Positions 13,183 to 28,100 of a stretch of DNA of 64,000 nucleotides are shown here, piece by piece. A program made the translations under genes and the position numbers. Source of the DNA: Calliopsis andreniformis (taxonomy: Eukaryota > Arthropoda > Insecta > Hymenoptera > Andrenidae); NCBI RefSeq assembly GCF_051401765.1, contig NW_027480422.1, positions 29,592,001 through 29,656,000 of the forward strand. Direction: 5' to 3'. Each line of letters begins with the position of its first letter. The stretch's first letter is position 1. A model generated the notes under the pieces. The model was not told the DNA's origin. It saw only the letters and a list, made by a program, of their open reading frames with translations, and searched no databases.

Positions 13183-14765
13183 TAAATAGAACAGCTTTTC
13201 CATTGTATAAAACGAATAATTGCAACCAGTGTGTAAGATATGGACATTACAACGTTCCGGGCAACCTAGGCTTCACTCTAGGGCGTTGCTCGACCACATC
13301 GAATAGTTAGGGCCTAAGAAGTCAACGCCAGAAGCATAAAATACGATATAAATACAACAGTTTTTCCCTTCTATAACAGGAATAATTGCAACCAGTGTGA
13401 AAGCTATGCTCTTTTCTACGTTGCGGGCAACCTAGGCTTCACTCTAGGGCGTTGCTCCACCACATCGAATAGCTAGGGCCTTAGAAGTAAATGCCAGAAG
13501 CATAAAATGCAATATAAATACAACAGTTTGTCCACTGTATAATATGAATAATTTCAAACAGTGCGGAAGTAATGGTAATTTCTACGTTCCGGGCAACCTA
13601 GGCTTCACTCTAGGGCGTTGCTCCACCACTTCGAATATCTACGGCCTTAGAAGTCAACGCCTGAAGCATAAAATATAATATAAATACAACAGTTTTTCCA
13701 TCGTATAAAACCAATAATTGCAACCAGTATGAAAGCTATGGTCATTTCTACGTTCCGGGCAACCTAGGCTTCACCCTAGGGCGTTGCTCAACCACATCGA
13801 ATAGCTACGGCCCTAGAAGACAACGCCATAACTATAAAATACAATATAAATAGAACAGCCTTTCCATCGTATAAAACGAATAATTGCGACGAGTCTGATA
13901 GTTATGGTCATTTCTACGTTCCGGGCTATGTAGGCTTCTCTCTAGGGCATTGCACCACCAGATCGAATAGCTAGGGACTTAGAAGTCAACGCCAGAAGCA
14001 TAAAATACAATATAAATACAATAGATTTTCCATCGTATAAAACGAATAATTGCACCCAGTATGAAAGTTATGGTCATTTCTACGTTCCGGGCAACCTAGG
14101 CTTCACCCTAGGGCGTTGCTCCACCAGATCCAATAGCTATGACGTTAAAAGTCAGCGCCCGAAGCTAGAAATACAATAAAAAAAAAAAATTTTTCCATCG
14201 TATAACAGGAATAATTGCCACCAGTGTGAAAGTGATGGTCATTTTTGCATTCCGGGCAACCTAGCCTTCACTCTAGGGCGTTGGTCCTCCAGATAGAGTA
14301 GTTAGGGCCCAGGAAGTCAACGCCAGAAGCATAAAATACAATATAAATACAATAGATTTTCCATCGTATAAAACGAATAATTGCACCCAGTATGAAAGCT
14401 ATGCTCTTTTCTACGTTGCGGGCAACCTAGGCTTCACTCTAGGGCGTTGCTCCACCAGATCGAATAGCTACGGCCTTATGAGTCAACGCCAGAGGCACAA
14501 CATGCAATATAAGTACAACAGTTCTTCCATCGTATAAAACGAATAATTGCAATCAGTATGAAGGTTATGGTCATTTCTACGTTCCGGGCAACCTAGGCTT
14601 CACTCTAGGCGTTACTCCACCAGATCCAATAGTTAGGGCCTAAGAAGTCAACGCCAGAAGCATAACGTACAATAAAAATCCAACAGTTTGTCCATCGTAT
14701 AACAGGAATAATTGCAACCAGTGTGAAAGCTATGGTCATTTCTACGTTCCGGGCAACCTAGGCTT

Positions 14766-16189
14766 CACTCTAGGGCGTTGCTCCACCACATCGAATAGTT
14801 AGCGCCTTAGAAGTCAATGACAGAAGCATAAAATACAAAATAGATACAACAGTTTTTCCATCGTATAACAGGAGTAATTGCAACCAGTGTGAAAGGTATG
14901 GTCATTTCTACGTTCCGGCAACCTAGGCTTCAGTCTAGGGCATTGGTCCACCACATCGAATAGTTAGCGCCTTAGAAGTCAATGCCAGAAGCATAAAATA
15001 CAAAATAGATACAACAGTTTTTCCATCGTATAACAGGAGTAATTGCAACCAGTGTGAAAGGTATGGTCATTTCTACGTTCCGGGCAACCTAGGCTTCACC
15101 GTAGGGCGTTGCTCCAGCACATCGAATAGCTACGGCCTCAGAAGTCAACGCCATAACTATAAAAAACAATGTAAATACAACAGTTTTTCCATTGTATAAA
15201 ACGAATAATTGCAAACAGTGTGGAGGCAATGGTCATTTCCACCTTTCGGGCAACCTAGGTTTCGCTCTAGGGCGTTGGTCCACCAGATCGAATAGCAAGG
15301 GCCTTAGAAGTCAACGCCAGAAGCATAAAATACAATAGAAATACAACAGTTTTTCCATCGTATAACAGGAATAATTGCAACCAGTGTGAAAGATATGGTC
15401 ATTTCTACGATACGGGCAACCTAGGCTTCACTCTAGGGCGTGGTTCCCCCATATCTAATAGTTAGGGCCTAAGAAGCCTACGCCAGAAGCATAAAATACA
15501 ATATAAATACCACAGTTTTTCCATCGTACAACAGGAATAATTGCAACCAGAGTGAAGGTGATGGTCACTTCTACGTTCCGGGCAACCTAGGCTTCACTCT
15601 AGGGCGTGGTTCCCCCATATCTAATAGTTAGGGCCTAAGAAGCCTACGCCAGAAGCATAAAATACAATATAAATACCACAGTTTTTCCATCGTACAACAG
15701 GAATAATTGCAACCAGAGTGAAGGTGATGGTCACTTCTGCGTTCCGGGCAACCTAGGCTTCACTCTAGTGCGTTGCTCCACCATATCGAATAGCAAGGGC
15801 CTTAGAAGTCAACGCCAGAAGCATAAAATAAAATATAAATACAACAGTTATTCCATCGTATAACAGGAATAATTACAACCAGTGTGAAAGTAATTGGCAT
15901 TCCTAGGTTCCGTGCAACCTGGGCTTCACTCTTGGGCGTTGGTCCACCAGGTTGAATAGTTAGGGCCTTAGAAAACAACTCCAGACGCATAAAGTACGAT
16001 ATAAATACAACAGATTTTCCATCGAATAATACGAATAATTGCAATCAGTATGAGAGTTATGGTCATTTCTACGTTCCGGGCAACCTGGGCTTCACCGGAG
16101 GGCGTTGCTCCACCAGATCCAGTAGTTAGGACCTAAGAAGTCAACGCCAGAAGAATAAAATACAAAATAGATACAACAGTTTTTCCATC
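14766..16189. repeat. Multi-monomer block A, copy 2
   Basis: A near-identical copy of positions 1-1425, distinguished by a one-base deletion near 14919 and a few substitutions. Its right end is a hybrid monomer at ~16189: the left half follows 1425, the right half follows ~3250 (offset 12939). This is a recombination breakpoint inside a monomer that keeps monomer phase. Confidence 0.82.
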
Positions 16190-19100
16190 GTATAAAACCA
16201 ATAATTGCAACCAGTATGAAAGCTATGGTCATTTCTACGTTCCGGGCAACCTAGGCTGCACCCTAGGGCGTTGCTCCACCAGATCGAATAGTTAGGGCCT
16301 AAGAAGTCAACGCCAGCAGCATAATATGCAATAGAAGTACAACAGTTTTTCCATCGTATAACATGTATAATTGCAACCAGTGTGAAAGTAATGGTCATTT
16401 CTATGTTCCGGGTAACCTAGGCTTCACTCTAGGACGTTGCTCCACCAGATAGAGTAGCTAGGGACTTAGAATACAGCGCGAGAAGAATAAAATACAACAT
16501 ATGTACAACGGTTTGTCCATCGTATAAAATGTATAATTGCAAGCAGTGTGAAGGTAATGGTCATTTCTACGTTCTGGGCAACCTAGGCTTCACTCTAGGG
16601 CGTTGCTCCACCACGTCGAATAGCTAGGGCCTTAGATGTCAATGCCAGAAGCATAAAATGCAATATAAATACAACAGTTTGTCCATTGTATAGAACGAAT
16701 AATTGCAAACAGTGTGGAAGTAATGGTCATTTCTACGTTCCGGGCAACCTAGGCTTCACTCTAGGGCGTTGCTCCACCACATCGAATATCTACGGCCTTA
16801 GGCGTCAACGCCTGAAGCATAAAATAGAACATAAATACAACAGTTCTTCCATCGTATAACAGGAATAATTGTAACCAGAGTGAAGGTGATGGTCATTTCT
16901 ACGTCCCGGGCAGCCTAGGCTTCACTCTAGAGCGTTGCTCCACCAGATCGAATAGCAAGGGACTTAGATGTCAACGCCGAAGCATAAAATACAAAATAAA
17001 TAGAACAGCTTTTCCATTGTATAAAACGAATAATTGCAACCAGTGTGTAAGATATGGACATTACTACGTTCCGGGCAACCTAGGCTTCACTCTAGGGCGT
17101 TGCTCGACCACATCGAATAGTTAGGGCCTAAGAAGTCAACGCCAGAAGCATAAAATACAATATAAATACAACAGTTTTTCCCTTCTATAACAGTAATAAT
17201 TGCAACCAGTGTGAAAGCTATGCTCTTTTCTACGTTGCGGGCAACCTAGGCTTCACTCTAGGGCGTTGCTCCACCACATCGAATAGCTAGGGCCTTAGAA
17301 GTCAATGCCAGAAGCATAAAATGCAATATAAAGACAACAGTTTGTCCACTGTATAATATGAATAATTTCAAACAGTGTGGAAGTAATGGTAATTTCTACG
17401 TTCCGGGCAACCTAGGCTTCACCCTAGGGCGTTGCTCCACCACTTCGAATATCTACGGCCTTAGAAGTCAACGCCTGAAGCATAAAATATAATATAAATA
17501 CAACAGTTTTTCCATCGTATAACAGGAATAATTGCAACCAGAGTGAAGGTGATGCTCTTTTCTACGTTGCGGGCAACCTAGGCTTCACTCTAGGGCGTTA
17601 CTCCACCAGATCCAATAGTTAGGGCCTAAGAAGTCAACGCCAGAAGCATAACGTACAATAAAAATCCAACAGTTTGTCCATCGTATAACAGGAATAATTG
17701 CAACCAGTGTGAAAGCTATGGTCATTTATACGTTCCGGGCAACCTAGGCTTCACTCTAGGGCGTTGCTCCACCACATCGAATAGTTAGCGCCTTAGAAGT
17801 CAATGACAGAAGCATAAAATACAAAATAGATACAACAGTTTTTCCATCGTATAACAGGAGTAATTGCAACCAGTGTGAAAGTAATGAACATTTCTACGTT
17901 CCGGGCAACCTAGGTTTCGCTCTAGGGCGGTTCTCCACCACACCGAATAGTTAGGGCCTTAGAAAACAAGTCCAGACGCATAAAATACAATAAAGATACA
18001 GCAGTTTTTTCATCGTATAACAGGAATAATTGCAACACGCCAGAAGGTAATGGTCACTTCTACGTTCCGGGCAATCTAGGCTTCTCTTTAGGGCGTTGCT
18101 CCACCAGATCGAATAGTTAGGGCCTAAGAAGTCAACGCCAGAAGCATAAAAAACAATATAAATACATCAGTTTTTCCATTGTATAAAACGAATAATTGCA
18201 AACAGTGTGGAGGTAATGGTCATTTCTACTTTCCGGGCAACCTAGGCTTCACTCTAGGGCGTTTCTCCACCACATCGAATAGCTACGGCCCTAGAAGTCA
18301 ACGCCTGATACATAAAATATAATATAAATACAACAGTTTTTCCATCGTATAACAGGAATGATTGCAACCAGTGTGAAAGACATGGTCATTTCTACGTTCC
18401 GGGCAACCTAGACTTCACTCTAGGGCGTTTCTCCAGCACATCGAACAGCTACGGCCCAAGAAGTCAACGCCTGAAGCATAAAATGTAATATAAACGCAAC
18501 AGTTTTTCAATCGTATAACAAGAATAATTGCAACCAGTGTGAAAGTGATGGTCACTTCTACATTCCGGGCAACCTAGGCTTCACTCTAGGGCGTTGCTCC
18601 ACCAGATCGAATAGTTAGGGCCTAAGAAGTCAACGCCAGAAGCATAAAATACAATATAAATACAACAGTTTTTCCCTTGTATAACAGGAATAGTTGTAAC
18701 CAGTGTGAAAGCTATGGCCATTTCTACTTTCCGGGCAACCTAGGCTTCACTCTAGGGCGTTGCTCCACCACATCGAAATGCTAGGGCCTTAGAAGTCAAT
18801 GCCAGAAGCATAAAATGCAATATAAATACAACAGTTTGTCCACTGTATAATATGAATAATTGCAAACAGTGTGGAAGTAATGGTCATTTCTACGTTCCGG
18901 GCAACCTAGGCTTCACTCTAGGGCGTTGCTCCACCACATCGAATATCTACGGCCTTAGAAGTCAACGCCTGAAGCATAAAATATAATATAAATACAACAG
19001 TTCTTCCGTAGTATAACAGGAATAATTGCAACCAGAGTGAAGGTGATGGTCATTTCTACGTCCCGCGCAGCCTAGGCTTCACTCTAGGGCGTTGCTCCAC

Positions 19101-22100
19101 CAGATCGAATTGCTAGGGACTTAGAAGTCAACGCTAGAAGCGTAAAATAGAATAAGAATACAGCAGTTTTTCCATCGTATAAAACGAATAATTGCAACCA
19201 GTATGCATGTTATGGTCATTTCTACGTTCCGGGCAACCTAGGCTTCACTCTAGGGCGTTGGTCCACCAGATCCAATAGCTAGGGCCTAACAAGTCAACGC
19301 CAGGAGCACCAAATACAAAATAAATACAACAGTTTTTCCATCGTATAAAACCAATAATTGCAACCAGTATGAAAGCTATGGTCATTTCTACGTTCCGGGC
19401 AACCTAGGCTGCACCCTAGGGCGTTGCTCCACCAGATCGAATAGTTAGGGCCTAAGAAGTCAACGCCAGCAGCATAATATGCAATAGAAGTACAACAGTT
19501 TTTCCATCGTATAACATGTATAATTGCAACCAGTGTGAAAGTAATGGTCATTTCTATGTTCCGGGTAACCTAGGCTTCACTCTAGGACGTTGCTCCACCA
19601 GATAGAGTAGCTAGGGACTTAGAATACAGCGCGAGAAGAATAAAATACAACATATGTACAACGGTTTGTCCATCGTATAAAATGTATAATTGCAAGCAGT
19701 GTGAAGGTAATGGTCATTTCTACGTTCTGGGCAACCTAGGCTTCACTCTAGGGCGTTGCTCCACCACGTCGAATAGCTAGGGCCTTAGATGTCAATGCCA
19801 GAAGCATAAAATGCAATATAAATACAACAGTTTGTCCATTGTATAGAACGAATAATTGCAAACAGTGTGGAAGTAATGGTCATTTCTACGTTCCGGGCAA
19901 CCTAGGCTTCACTCTAGGGCGTTGCTCCACCACATCGAATATCTACGGCCTTAGGCGTCAACGCCTGAAGCATAAAATATAACATAAATACAACAGTTCT
20001 TCCATCGTATAACAGGAATAATTGTAACCAGAGTGAAGGTGATGGTCATTTCTACGTCCCGGGCAGCCTAGGCTTCACTCTAGAGCGTTGCTCCACCAGA
20101 TCGAATAGCAAGGGACTTAGATGTCAACGCCGAAGCATAAAATACAAAATAAATAGAACAGCTTTTCCATTGTATAAAACGAATAATTGCAACCAGTGTG
20201 TAAGATATGGACATTACTACGTTCCGGGCAACCTAGGCTTCACTCTAGGGCGTTGCTCGACCACATCGAATAGTTAGGGCCTAAGAAGTCAACGCCAGAA
20301 GCATAAAATACAATATAAATACAACAGTTTTTCCCTTCTATAACAGTAATAATTGCAACCAGTGTGAAAGCTATGCTCTTTTCTACGTTGCGGGCAACCT
20401 AGGCTTCACTCTAGGGCGTTGCTCCACCACATCGAATAGCTAGGGCCTTAGAAGTCAATGCCAGAAGCATAAAATGCAATATAAAGACAACAGTTTGTCC
20501 ACTGTATAATATGAATAATTTCAAACAGTGTGGAAGTAATGGTAATTTCTACGTTCAGGGCAACCTAGGCTTCACCCTAGGGCGTTGCTCCACCACTTCG
20601 AATATCTACGGCCTTAGAAGTCAACGCCTGAAGCATAAAATATAATATAAATACAACAGTTTTTCCATCGTATAACAGGAATAATTGCAACCAGAGTGAA
20701 GGTGATGCTCTTTTCTACGTTGCGGGCAACCTAGGCTTCACTCTAGGGCGTTACTCCACCAGATCCAATAGTTAGGGCCTAAGAAGTCAACGCCAGAAGC
20801 ATAACGTACAATAAAAATCCAACAGTTTGTCCATCGTATAACAGGAATAATTGCAACCAGTGTGAAAGCTATGGTCATTTATACGTTCCGGGCAACCTAG
20901 GCTTCACTCTAGGGCGTTGCTCCACCACATCGAATAGTTAGCGCTTTAGAAGTCAATGACAGAAGCATAAAATACAAAATAGATACAACAGTTTTTCCAT
21001 CGTATAACAGGAGTAATTGCAACCAGTGTGAAAGTAATGAACATTTCTACGTTCCGGGCAACCTAGGTTTCGCTCTAGGGCGGTTCTCCACCACACCGAA
21101 TAGTTAGGGCCTTAGAAAACAAGTCCAGACGCATAAAATACAATAAAGATACAGCAGTTTTTTCATCGTATAACAGGAATAATTGCAACACGCAGGAAGG
21201 TAATGGTCACTTCTACGTTCCGGGCAATCTAGGCTTCCTTTAGGGCGTTGCTCCACCAGATCGAATAGTTAGGGCCTAAGAAGTCAACGCCAGAAGCATA
21301 AAAAACAATATAAATACATCAGTTTTTCCATTGTATAAAACGAATAATTGCAAACAGTGTGGAGGTAATGGTCATTTCTACTTTCCGGGCAACCTAGGCT
21401 TCACTCTAGGGCGTTTCTCCACCACATCGAATAGCTACGGCCCTAGAAGTCAACGCCTGATACATAAAATATAATATAAATACAACAGTTTTTCCATCGT
21501 ATAACAGGAATGATTGCAACCAGTGTGAAAGACATGGTCATTTCTACGTTCCGGGCAACCTAGACTTCACTCTAGGGCGTTTCTCCAGCACATCGAACAG
21601 CTACGGCCCAAGAAGTCAACGCCTGAAGCATAAAATGTAATATAAACGCAACAGTTTTTCAATCGTATAACAAGAATAATTGCAACCAGTGTGAAAGTGA
21701 TGGTCACTTCTACATTCCGGGCAACCTAGGCTTCACTCTAGGGCGTTGCTCCACCAGATCGAATAGTTAGGGCCTAAGAAGTCAACGCCAGAAGCATAAA
21801 ATACAATATAAATACAACAGTTTTTCCCTTGTATAACAGGAATAGTTGTAACCAGTGTGAAAGCTATGGCCATTTCTACTTTCCGGGCAACCTAGGCTTC
21901 ACTCTAGGGCGTTGCTCCACCACATCGAAATGCTAGGGCCTTAGAAGTCAATGCCAGAAGCATAAAATGCAATATAAATACAACAGTTTGTCCACTGTAT
22001 AATATGAATAATTGCAAACAGTGTGGAAGTAATGGTCATTTCTACGTTCCGGGCAACCTAGGCTTCACTCTAGGGCGTTGCTCCACCACATCGAATATCT

Positions 22101-22153
22101 ACGGCCTTAGAAGTCAACGCCTGAAGCATAAAATATAATATAAATACAACAGT
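16180..22153. repeat. Higher-order repeat, 19 monomers, 3,153 bp, about 1.9 copies
   Basis: Sequence from ~16180 recurs at offset 3153 (19x166-1) to ~19000/22153. Examples are the TTACTCCACCAGATCC monomer at 17586 and 20739, and the monomers with GATAGAGTAGC, GCTCGACCACATCG and TTTATACGTTCCGGG. The first copy continues block A through the hybrid monomer at ~16189. The second overlaps the start of the 5.8-kb unit. Confidence 0.84.
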
Positions 22154-25100
22154 TTTTCCATCGTATAACAGGAATAATTGCAACCAGAGTGAAGGTGATG
22201 GTCATTTCTACGTCCCGGGCAGCCTAGGCTTCACTCTAGGGCGTTGCTCCACAAGATCGAATAGCTAGGGCCTAAGAAGTCAACGCCAGGAGCACCAAAT
22301 ACAAAATAAATACAACAGTTTTTCTATCGTATAAAACCAATAATTGCAACCAGTATGAAAGCTATGGTCATTTCTACGTTCCGGGCAACCCAGGCTTCAC
22401 CCTAGGGCGTTGTTCAACCACATCGAATAACTACGGCCCTAGAAGACAACGCCATAACTATAAAATACAATATAAATAGAACAGTCTTTCCATCGTATAA
22501 AACGAATAATTGCGACGAGTCTGATAGTTATGGTCATTTCTACGTTCCGGGCAATGTAGGCTTCTCTCTAGGGCATTGCTCCACCAGATCGAATAGCTAG
22601 GGACTTAGAAGTCAACGCCAGAAGCATAAAATATAATATAAATACAATAGTTTTTCCATCGTATAAAACGAATAATTGCACCCAGTATGAAAGTTATGGT
22701 CATTTCTACGTTCCGGGCAACCTAGGCTTCACCCTAGGGCGTTGCTCCACCAGATCCAATAGTTATGACGTTAGAAGTCAGCGCCCGAAGCTAGAAATAC
22801 AATAAAAAAAAAAAAGTTTTTCCATCGTATAACAGGAATAATTGCCACCAGTGTGAAAGTGATGGTCATTTTTGCATTCCGGGCAACCTAGCCTTCACTC
22901 TAGGGCGTTGCTACTCCAGATAGAGTAGTTAGGGCCCAGGAAGTCAACGCCAGAAGCATAAAATACAATATAAACACAACAGTTTTTCCCTTGTATAACA
23001 GGAATAATTGCAACCAGTGTGAAAGGTATGGTCATTTCTACGTTCCGGGCAACCTAGGCTTCAGTCTAGAGCGTTGCTCCACCACATCGCATAGCTGCGG
23101 CCTTAGAAGTCAACGCCAGAAGCATAAAATACAATATAAATACAACAGTTTTTCAATCGTATAACAGGAATAATTGCAAACAGTGTGAAAGATATGGTCA
23201 TTTCTACGTTCCGGGCAACCTAGACTTCACTCTAGGTCGTTGCTCCACCACATCGAATAGCTACGGCCTTAGAAGTCAACGCCAAAACTATAAAAAACAA
23301 TATAAACACAACAGTTTTACTATCGTATAAAACGAATAATTGCAACCAGTCTGATAGTTATGGTCATTTCTACGTTCCGGGCAATCTAGGCTTCTCTCTA
23401 GGGAGTTGCTCCACCAGATCGAATAGTTAGGGCCTAAGAAGTCTACACCAGAAGCATAAAATACAATAGAAATGCAACAGTTTTTCCATCGTATAACAGG
23501 AGTAATTGCAACCAGTGTGAAAGGTATGGTCATTTCTACGTTCCGGGCAACCTAGGCTTCAGTCTAGGGCATTGGTCCACCACATCGAATAGTTAGCGCA
23601 TTAGAAGTCAATGCCAGAAGCATAAAATACAAAATAGATACAACAGTTTTTCCATCGTATAACAGGAGTAATTGCAACCAGTGTGAAAGTAATGAACATT
23701 TCTACGTTCCGGGCAACCTAGGTTTCGCTCTAGGGCGTTGCTCCACCACACCGAATAGTTAGGGCCTTAGAAAACAATTCCAGACGCATAAAATACAATA
23801 AAGATACAGCAGTTTTTTCATCGTATAACAGGAATAATTGCAACACGCCTGAAGGTAATGGTCACTTCTACGTTCCGGGCAATCTAGGCTTCTCTCTAGG
23901 GCGTTGCTCCACCAGATCGAATAGTTAGGGCCTAAGAAGCAAACGCCAGAAGCATAAAATACAATAGAAATACAACAGTTTTTACATCGTATAACAGGAA
24001 TAATTGCAACCAGTGTGAAAGATATGGTCATTTCTACGTTCCGGGCAGCCTAGGCTTCACTATAGGGAGTTGCTCCACCACATCGAATAGTTAGCGCCTT
24101 AGAAGTCAATGCCAGAAGCATAAAATACAAAATAGATACAACAGTTTTTCCATCGTATAGCAGGAGTAATTGCAACCAGTGTGAAAGGTATGGTCATTTC
24201 TACGTTCCGGGCAACCTAGGCTTCAGTCTAGGGCATTGGTCCACCACATCGAATAGTTAGCGCCTTAGAAGTCAATGCCAGAAGCATAAAATACAAAATA
24301 GATACAACAGTTTTTCCATCGTATAACAGGAGTAATTGCAACCAGTGTGAAAGGTATGGTCATTTCTACGTTCCGGGCAACCTAGGCTTCACTCTAGGGC
24401 GTCGCTCCACCAGATCGAATAGTTAGGGCCTAAGAAGTCAACGCCAGAAGCATAAAAAACAATATAAATACATCAGTTTTTCCATTGTATAAAACGAATA
24501 ATTGCAAACAGTGTGGAGGTAATGGTCATTTCTACTTTCCGGGCAACCTAGGCATCACTCTAGGGCGTTTCTCCACCACATCGAATAGCTACGGCCCTAG
24601 AAGTCAACGCCTGATACATAAAATATAATATAAATACAACAGTTTTTCCATCGTATAACAGGAATGATTGCAACCAGTGTGAAAGACATGGTCATTTCTA
24701 CGTTCCGGGCAACCTAGACTTCACTCTAGGGCGTTTCTCCAGCACATCGAACAGCTACGGCCCAAGAAGTCAACGCCTGAAGCATAAAATGTAATATAAA
24801 CGCAACAGTTTTTCAATCGTATAACAAGAATAATTGCAACCAGTGTGAAAGTGATGGTCACTTCTACATTCCGGGCAACCTAGGCTTCACTCTAGGGCGT
24901 TGCTCCACCAGATCGAATAGTTAGGGCCTAAGAAGTCAACGCCAGAAGCATAAAATACAATATAAATACAACAGTTTTTCCCTTGTATAACAGGAATAGT
25001 TGCAACCAGTGTGAAAGCTATGGCCATTTCTACTTTCCGGGCAACCTAGGCTTCACTCTAGGGCGTTGCTCCACCACATCGAAATGCTAGGGCCTTAGAA

Positions 25101-28100
25101 GTCAATGCCAGAAGCATAAAATGCAATATAAATACAACAGTTTGTCCACTGTATAATATGAATAATTGCAAACAGTGTGGAAGTAATGGTCATTTCTACG
25201 TTCCGTGCAACCTAGGCTTCACTCTAGGGCGTTGCTCCACCACATCGAATATCTACGGCCTTAGAAGTCAACGCCTGAAGCATAAAATATAATATAAATA
25301 CACCAGTTCTTCCGTAGTATCACAGGAATAATTGCAACCAGAGTGAAGGTGATGGTCATTTCTACGTCCCGCGCAGCCTAGGCTTCACTCTAGGGCGTTG
25401 CTCCACCAGATCGAATAGCTAGGGACTTAGAAGTCAACGCTAGAAGCGTAAAATAGAATAAAAATACAGCAGTTTTTCCATCGTATAAAACGAATAATTG
25501 CAACCAGTATGCATGTTATGGTCATTTCTACGTTCCGGGCAACCTAGGCTTCACTCTAGGGCGTTGGTCCACCAGATCCAATAGCTAGGGCCTAACAAGT
25601 CAACGCCAGGAAAACCAAATACAAAATAAATACAACAGTTTGTCCATTGTATAGAACGAATAATTGCAAACAGTGTGGAAGTAATGGTCATTTCTACGTT
25701 CCGGGCAACCTAGGCTTCACTCTAGGGCGTTGCTCCACCACATCGAATATCTACGGCCTTAGGCGTCAACGCCTGAAGCATAAAATATAACATAAATACA
25801 ACAGTTCTTCCATCGTATAACAGGAATAATTGTAACCAGAGTGAAGGTGATGGTCATTTCTACGTCCCGGGCAGCCTAGGCTTCACTCTAGAGCGTTGCT
25901 CCACCAGATCGAATAGCAAGGGACTTAGATGTCAACGCCGAAGCATAAAATACAAAATAAATAGAACAGCTTTTCCATTGTATAAAACGAATAATTGCAA
26001 CCAGTGTGTAAGATATGGACATTACTACGTTCCGGGCAACCTAGGCTTCACTCTAGGGCGTTGCTCGACCACATCGAATAGTTAGGGCCTAAGAAGTCAA
26101 CGCCAGAAGCATAAAATACAATATAAATACAACAGTTTTTCCCTTCTATAACAGTAATAATTGCAACCAGTGTGAAAGCTATGCTCTTTTCTACGTTGCG
26201 GGCAACCTAGGCTTCACTCTAGGGCGTTGCTCCACCACATCGAATAGCTAGGGCCTTAGAAGTCAATGCCAGAAGCATAAAATGCAATATAAAGACAACA
26301 GTTTGTCCACTGTATAATATGAATAATTTCAAACAGTGTGGAAGTAATGGTAATTTCTACGTTCAGGGCAACCTAGGCTTCACCCTAGGGCGTTGCTCCA
26401 CCACTTCGAATATCTACGGCCTTAGAAGTCAACGCCTGAAGCATAAAATATAATATAAATACAACAGTTTTTCCATCGTATAACAGGAATAATTGCAACC
26501 AGAGTGAAGGTGATGCTCTTTTCTACGTTGCGGGCAACCTAGGCTTCACTCTAGGGCGTTACTCCACCAGATCCAATAGTTAGGGCCTAAGAAGTCAACG
26601 CCAGAAGCATAACGTACAATAAAAATCCAACAGTTTGTCCATCGTATAACAGGAATAATTGCAACCAGTGTGAAAGCTATGGTCATTTATACGTTCCGGG
26701 CAACCTAGGCTTCACTCTAGGGCGTTGCTCCACCACATCGAATAGTTAGCGCTTTAGAAGTCAATGACAGAAGCATAAAATACAAAATAGATACAACAGT
26801 TTTTCCATCGTATAACAGGAGTAATTGCAACCAGTGTGAAAGTAATGAACATTTCTACGTTCCGGGCAACCTAGGTTTCGCTCTAGGGCGGTTCTCCACC
26901 ACACCGAATAGTTAGGGCCTTAGAAAACAAGTCCAGACGCATAAAATACAATAAAGATACAGCAGTTTTTTCATCGTATAACAGGAATAATTGCAACACG
27001 CAGGAAGGTAATGGTCACTTCTACGTTCCGGGCAATCTAGGCTTCCTTTAGGGCGTTGCTCCACCAGATCGAATAGTTAGGGCCTAAGAAGTCAACGCCA
27101 GAAGCATAAAAAACAATATAAATACATCAGTTTTTCCATTGTATAAAACGAATAATTGCAAACAGTGTGGAGGTAATGGTCATTTCTACTTTCCGGGCAA
27201 CCTAGGCTTCACTCTAGGGCGTTTCTCCACCACATCGAATAGCTACGGCCCTAGAAGTCAACGCCTGATACATAAAATATAATATAAATACAACAGTTTT
27301 TCCATCGTATAACAGGAATGATTGCAACCAGTGTGAAAGACATGGTCATTTCTACGTTCCGGGCAACCTAGACTTCACTCTAGGGCGTTTCTCCAGCACA
27401 TCGAACAGCTACGGCCCAAGAAGTCAACGCCTGAAGCATAAAATGTAATATAAACGCAACAGTTTTTCAATCGTATAACAAGAATAATTGCAACCAGTGT
27501 GAAAGTGATGGTCACTTCTACATTCCGGGCAACCTAGGCTTCACTCTAGGGCGTTGCTCCACCAGATCGAATAGTTAGGGCCTAAGAAGTCAACGCCAGA
27601 AGCATAAAATACAATATAAATACAACAGTTTTTCCCTTGTATAACAGGAATAGTTGTAACCAGTGTGAAAGCTATGGCCATTTCTACTTTCCGGGCAACC
27701 TAGGCTTCACTCTAGGGCGTTGCTCCACCACATCGAAATGCTAGGGCCTTAGAAGTCAATGCCAGAAGCATAAAATGCAATATAAATACAACAGTTTGTC
27801 CACTGTATAATATGAATAATTGCAAACAGTGTGGAAGTAATGGTCATTTCTACGTTCCGGGCAACCTAGGCTTCACTCTAGGGCGTTGCTCCACCACATC
27901 GAATATCTACGGCCTTAGAAGTCAACGCCTGAAGCATAAAATATAATATAAATACAACAGTTTTTCCATCGTATAACAGGAATAATTGCAACCAGAGTGA
28001 AGGTGATGGTCATTTCTACGTCCCGGGCAGCCTAGGCTTCACTCTAGGGCGTTGCTCCACAAGATCGAATAGCTAGGGCCTAAGAAGTCAACGCCAGGAG

